From assembly GCA_026008535.1 (NCBI GenBank), contig BRKX01000004.1, positions 11,743,501-11,807,500 of the forward strand: 64,000 nt of DNA. Direction: 5' to 3'. Below the pieces are notes generated by a model. It saw nothing but the letters and a program-made list of their open reading frames with translations, did no database searches and had not been told where the DNA came from. Below are positions 59,201 to 64,000 of the stretch, piece by piece. How positions within the stretch are numbered: position 1 is the first letter of the stretch; every line of letters starts with the position of its first letter. This DNA comes from Perilla frutescens (lineage: Eukaryota; Streptophyta; Magnoliopsida; Lamiales; Lamiaceae). The translations under genes and the position numbers were made by a program.

Positions 59201-62200
59201 CAAACAGCACATTATCTGGAGGTTTTACCTCAGCTTGAGGAATGTCCCCTATCTATGAAAAAAAATTAGCATTTGAGTTACATAGAAATGTATGCTGGTA
59301 TCTATAAATATGTGTCAGCTCTTAATGAAATGGTAAAATATTGATGAGAAACGAAATCCGTACAGTCTCAAGTACTACAGCACGAGAAAGAGCATCCTTT
59401 TCACGCAAAACCTCCTGAAGCTCTTGTGGGTTGAGTTGCTCATCCATTGGGATCCAATCATCTTCCAGTCTCACATCATCATCAACCTAAACTTATTACC
59501 ATTTACCAATCACAAAGCCATTAAGCAAAATCAATTGCAATTAATTCCAACATTTTTTAATTGCATATAAAAATGTCATAACATAGTATACAAGATAGAT
59601 ATAATGAGCCAAGTTAAAACCATAAGTGAAGTGATTGAGCAATGTTGTATTTCGAAAAATAGCACAAAATAAGATACAATCAAAGAGCAAATATGTACCG
59701 TTGGGAAGAAAACAACTAGCTTTATTTAAACCACCCTAGTCAGTAGGCAGTACACAAACACCGATAGTAGCCAGATCAAAGCTGCAAAATGTATTATGCA
59801 TCTATATTCAATCTTAATTCAGGCTAAGCTTATCAAAGAAGTGCATATGTAGCAAGGATGAAAGAAAGATTAAATTGTCAATCTCCAAAAAGTATAAAAG
59901 AAAACATGTTCCTAAAGAAAAGAGAAGTATAATCGTCAAGTACTTGGAATATGCAGAATAGAACTACTAGAAACTACCAGATTCACATAAATGTAAGAGA
60001 GTGACTTCCTAAAAGTTGAAGAATGATGTAAAAGAATGATCACACTTCAAATCCTCGATTAAAATTTTCAATTCTTCTTCTATGATTTATTAGATTTCTC
60101 ATTAAAAAATATCTTCTGAATGTGAAAAACATCCAAAGTGAGCTAAAGGTTGCACAGGGAAAATATAAAAACGGATGACACATAAAATATTTCATTACTT
60201 CATCCTTTGGTTTTCCTTCAGGTGAAGCATCCGGGATCAACTCGTGTAGCTGGGGAGGATCATCAAAGGGATCATCTAGTACATAAGTGTGTTTGATCCT
60301 GCACAGATGAAATATAGTTAGAAGAGAACAGGATGGAGAAGTGGGCAATCACTCAAATAGTTGAAACCAGTTGCAAGCAGCACGATAAATCTGACCTGAT
60401 GTTTTTATAAGGTTTGTTCTTTTCATCTACATAGGCTTCATTTATTCTAGTAAGTGTTTCCAGACCTTCAGCAACCTCGCCAAACACCTTACAATAACAA
60501 TAACAACAGAAATAGAGCATAACTTCGTGATTGATGTTCTAAATTTCCTATGATAAAAAGGATAGTCCAAGCATTTTAGACATGTCTGTTATTGAAAACC
60601 ATCCAATCAAAAATATTGTGTCACATAACCCTCATATAACAATTGTAAACTACCTGTTTATCTAGTCCTCAAAGTCGAACTTATAGATAAGTCTAGAAGG
60701 AGTAGATTATAGCTTTTATAAAAATATAAAGAACATGTTTTTTTTTTCTTTCATCTTCTTTTATATATTTGTTTATATTTTCCCTTTCAAAAGATAGCAT
60801 AGTTTTCCAAAGAAATCAGTTAGCGAAAAGGGGGAAAGAACATGACAACTTTTATACTATAAAAAACTGCAACAGATAACTACAGCAGACGGACAGACCC
60901 TATACTCCTACAGCCAACAAATTCACCTTCTGTTTCATTCCCCCTTTAAATCATGGGAAAAGCTGCATCTAGTTCTTGAGTTGAAATATGTATTACTTTT
61001 TAGGAAACAAAAATCTAGAAAATGTATATAAAATAAAATTGTGTGGAAGGAGCTTTAGATCAGAGGACTCACAGTATGTTTGTCATCCAGGTAATCAAGA
61101 TCTTCGCGCAATGTGATATAGAACTGACAAAAAAAAAACGGAACATTAAAAAAAAGCATTCCATGGCAAGGGAATCATCATGTAGTCTGGAAAAAATAAA
61201 TTCTTACAAACAATAATATATGCATCGCACCTGAGAAGCATTCAGATTCTCCCCAGCACTAGCCATGGCCAAAGTCCCAATCTTTGAATGTTTCACATCC
61301 AGGTGTATTTCATCACCAAAAAAACGAGCCTGGTCACCGAATAAGAATCTGAAATCACATGTTATGGGAGGGTTATGCATGAGAAATGGAAATCACATTA
61401 AAATACCAAGAGTCCATAACTAAATACAAGCTGAAAGACAGACAAATGATTTGCAAAAAGATCAATCTGTTTTTTTAAATCCCAACGTAAAGTAGTCTGA
61501 TATCAACTATGAAAACTTTGTGCTGACCATCCATCAGAAAATGCAAACTGACTTCTAATGCAACAAAAAACCTATCAGTTTTGAACATATTGTTCAGTCT
61601 ACAAAATTTCTTACTTGTAAATAGAATCACCACCGGATCCTGTCCCGGTAGGATCACCAGTCTGTGCCGTAAAATCTTTCTGTATTGTGTGAAAGAGGCA
61701 TCCATTATAGTACTTGATTCTGCAACCGAAGAAAATAAGTTAATCAAAACTCATTCAATATATTCTACTTGTAGTGATCTATAGCAGTAAATCCAGTGAC
61801 AGGTTGAAGAATTTGGGGGTTGAAAATTAAGGCTAAAAGTTCTTTTTACAGTTTTGAAATGTAAAACTACAACTTTCGGCAGTAAAAATGTTACTAAAAC
61901 TATACACTGGGCGAAAACATATGGCAATTGTAAGAAAACAAAGGGTCCTCAATTACATCAGTTTCGCATGTAAAGTTTCTTCAGCTATATAAAGGCACTA
62001 CATATGAATCCGAAACAATGTTCCACAACAACAGTATGCAAATACAATAATAACCAAACAGAAACATAAATTAATATACGAACTCCAGAAGCTTTGAATA
62101 GAAAATGAATCAGAAAAAGAAAAAGAAAAAGAAAAAAAAAACTGAAAAGGGTTAAGGCAATTTACTTGCAGAGCTTCAGAAAATTCTTGCAGGTCAAGGG

Positions 62201-62263
62201 GCAACGATCAGTGAACAAATCCACCACCATGTCTCCCAAACTCGTTACCAGCATGACCGACAT
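56279..62263 (-). CDS. CYP59: CYP59-type peptidyl-prolyl isomerase (cyclophilin-RRM-zinc knuckle)
   Basis: Fourteen coding exons on the minus strand, GT-AG introns, 1797 nt, 598 residues: 62263-62166, 61719-61615, 61348-61231, 61123-61073, 60487-60396, 60298-60199, 59486-59364, 59252-59175, 59043-58997, 58901-58846, 58491-58451, 57354-57252, 57147-57012, 56927-56279. Residues 1 to about 170 are a cyclophilin domain starting MSVMLVTSLGDMVVDLFTD. The RRM has RNP2 LFVCKL (about 245) and RNP1 SLCYAFIEF (about 283). The knuckle is C341-C344-H349-C354. A tail of about 210 residues is rich in Arg, Asp, Lys and Glu. In Arabidopsis the CYP59 protein is nuclear and binds SR proteins and the RNA polymerase II C-terminal domain. 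The usual catalytic Arg of FHR is Thr (FHTI) and the usual Trp is Tyr, so isomerase activity may be weak. No stop or frameshift was found. Confidence 0.93.
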
Positions 62264-63533
62264 CTTTCAAGCTTTAAAGTACAAAATAAAAAATAATTAA
62301 AAAAACATAAAAAAAGGTCATAATAAACCTGCTGGTTGGAGCTGAGCCAAAAGGTTTAAGATCCTGAAGCTTGGAGGACTCACTAACACTGCCCTTGCCT
62401 ATCTGCCGAGACGCACACAAAAAAAATAAAAATAAAATTCTATTCCAACAGCTAACAAAAACCCCCCAAAATATTATTTCCCAAATTTCAAGAACTGGAA
62501 AATAGTCGCGAGAAACTATAAAACCCTAAAAGCCAAATACAGAGAAGTCAAGCTGTCAAAGCTAAATCTATGAATTGGCGGGGTGGGCAACTAAAATCTG
62601 GACCAAAATGTCTAGGGTTTCTGGAAAAGGAGAAGATCCGTATAGCGAAAAGGGTACCGTGAAAAACATCGGCGATAATAATCAGAGAAAAACCCAATTC
62701 GCATAATTTTCTGGGCCCTTAATTTTGAGGATAACGATTGCTATTCCGTATTTGCTAATGCTGGGAAAAATAAACTAAAAGGGAAGTAAAATAGAAAATA
62801 TGATTGCAACTGAGGGAAAAGTGGCATCTGCAGAATTGTGAGTTATATATATGGCTTGGTAGTAGATGTAGATATGATGCCGTTTGATTCTTATAAATTA
62901 GGGTGCGAGTTCTGTGCCATATTTGGGGATTGTCTAGCTCTTCCCATCATTTTATCTTTTTTTTTTATTCACCTAATAATCAAATTTTCAATTTTTTAAC
63001 TCTTCTTATTTCACAATTCACATATGCTAACTATTTTTCAAAGTCTCAATTACACACTTATTTTTATTTTGGTCCATATAAACACTTGAGGTATTTAGAT
63101 GGAGCAAACGCACCCTTTTCTAACGATTTAAGTTAACGCCGTTCCCACATAATCTCAAAACACGATTTCTTTTCTCACATTTCAATTTCTCGTCAATCTC
63201 TGATTTCTTTTCGCCAAAACCCTAGCTAAATCTTGAGTTCTCAATTCGCACATTGACGACCAGACATTCGTGGATCCTTTGTTGTTAGAGTGTTGGAGCA
63301 CATGTGATATTGAAGTCCGACAAAAAGTGATAAGTTTTTTCTCATTGCTATTCATTTTGTTCAATAAACAATTGGAACAAACTACATTTCCCATAAATTA
63401 GTGCTAATAATTAACTATTCTAATTTGTTTGTTGTCAGATTATTTAATAATTACAGCAGATTAGTTAGGTAGATTGTTTCTAACTTTTTACTTTTTATTG
63501 GTTGTTATTTTTTAGGTTTGGGTGTTAGTAGGC
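62264..63533. promoter_or_regulatory. Divergent intergenic region upstream of CYP59-type gene
   Basis: It should hold the CYP59-type 5' UTR and promoter, and upstream sequence of the plus-strand Mutator-type gene. On the minus strand CAG|GTTTATTATG (62328) and TTTAAAG|CTTG (62272) could bound a short 5' UTR intron of 57 bp, which is near the lower limit for plants. No firm TATA box or start site can be assigned. Confidence 0.45.
63040..63160 (+). repeat. Possible Mutator-type TIR
   Basis: CACACTTATTTTTATTTTGG, followed by AACACTTGAGGTATTTAGAT and TTAACGCCGTTC, resembles the low-complexity TIRs of plant Mutator-like elements. It precedes a Mutator-type ORF. The partner TIR would be outside the window. 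Confidence 0.3.
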
Positions 63534-64000
63534 ATGGATACCGAAATTGTTAGTTTGATGTATCACTTTCAGGGTAGATGGGTGCGAATACCATACATGT
63601 CATGTATTGAAGGTTGTGAGGTAGAACAGAAAATTGATATTGACTTCCTCTCATTCACCCACGTGCTTAAAAAATATAGAGAAGAATTAGGCATGCCAAA
63701 TATCACAAAATTGTATTATTTAATGCTTAAGGAAAGATTGAATGATGGTTTGAGGGTTATGGAAGGTGATGGTAGTATAAATGACTTGATTAAAGTAATT
63801 AGAGGCTCCGCTGAAAAGTGCAGTATACATATTTATCCTTTTGAAGATGGTGAAGTTGGCCATTTAACTACACAGTCTAGTGTACTTAAAAACAACTCGG
63901 TTGTTGTCAATTGTTCTGCATCTAATTTGTCTAGTTGGCAAGTCCAAGGTTGTGTTGTAGGTGATAAACATGGAGAAATTGTGGATCAGGTTTATAGTGA
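63534..64000 (+). CDS. Mutator-type protein with PB1-like N-terminal domain (partial)
   Basis: Open from ATG at 63534 to the window end, 155 codons without a stop. It starts MDTEIVSLMYHFQGRWVRIP and contains FTHVLKKYREELGMPNITKL and LKERLNDGLRVMEGDGSIND. This arrangement fits the PB1-like domain found at the N-terminus of plant MuDR-type transposases, ahead of the zinc-finger and MULE core. The core lies outside the window, so activity cannot be judged. It could also be a domesticated relative. Upstream Met codons in frame were not seen nearby. Confidence 0.65.
   Translation, partial: MDTEIVSLMYHFQGRWVRIPYMSCIEGCEVEQKIDIDFLSFTHVLKKYREELGMPNITKLYYLMLKERLNDGLRVMEGDGSINDLIKVIRGSAEKCSIHIYPFEDGEVGHLTTQSSVLKNNSVVVNCSASNLSSWQVQGCVVGDKHGEIVDQVYS

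Overview
The window is nuclear DNA of a flowering plant, probably a eudicot. It carries plant lineages of LTR retrotransposons (Athila/Tat and Tekay Gypsy, SIRE-like and other Copia), plant-type mariner, hAT, CACTA-like, Harbinger and Mutator DNA elements, and, at the right end, intron-containing host genes. I see no bacterial, organellar or CRISPR features. About the first 49 kb is a stack of transposons inserted into one another; the last 11 kb is genic.

1-9035: a mariner-like element (DD39D transposase end, right TIR at 9022-9035) is interrupted by an Athila/Tat-type Gypsy element (1-7477; its 5' LTR starts outside the window). The Gypsy element keeps gag and protease but has lost reverse transcriptase, RNase H and most or all of integrase.

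9241-33349: two inverted CACTA-like ends with GGAAT/ATTCC-rich subterminal repeats enclose a nest of insertions. A truncated plus-strand Copia (12287-13255 and 30967 to about 32450) is split inside RNase H by a minus-strand SIRE-like Copia (13256-30961, TSD AGAAC). Inside the SIRE-like element lie a solo Gypsy LTR (13606-15122, TSD ACAGT), a Harbinger-type MITE (16421-17482, TSD TAA) and a complete but dead minus-strand Copia (18224-28135, TSD CTTTC). The 3' LTR of that Copia holds another Harbinger-type MITE (19106-19523, TSD TTA).

34562-49055: a hAT element with 7 of 8 matching TSD bases and CAGGGCCGG-type TIRs codes on the minus strand for a TTF zinc-finger/hAT-dimerisation transposase. 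It is broken by a solo Copia LTR (34762-36206, TSD ATAAT), a 437-bp TIR element carrying a tRNA-like segment, and a full-length Tekay-type chromovirus (38487-47481, TSD ACAAT).

49056-64000: low-copy sequence with a Mutator-type MITE (52458-52851, 9-bp TSD), an intronless SAUR-like gene (minus, 53465-53884), a 14-exon CYP59-type cyclophilin/RRM/zinc-knuckle gene (minus, 62263 to 56279, 598 residues) and, divergently, the start of a Mutator-type protein with a PB1-like N-terminus (63534 to beyond the window). The SAUR and CYP59 genes are the only convincing intact host genes. The layering gives a relative order of insertion: the outer mariner, CACTA-like and hAT elements are oldest, and the MITEs and solo LTRs inside the retroelements are younger than their hosts.
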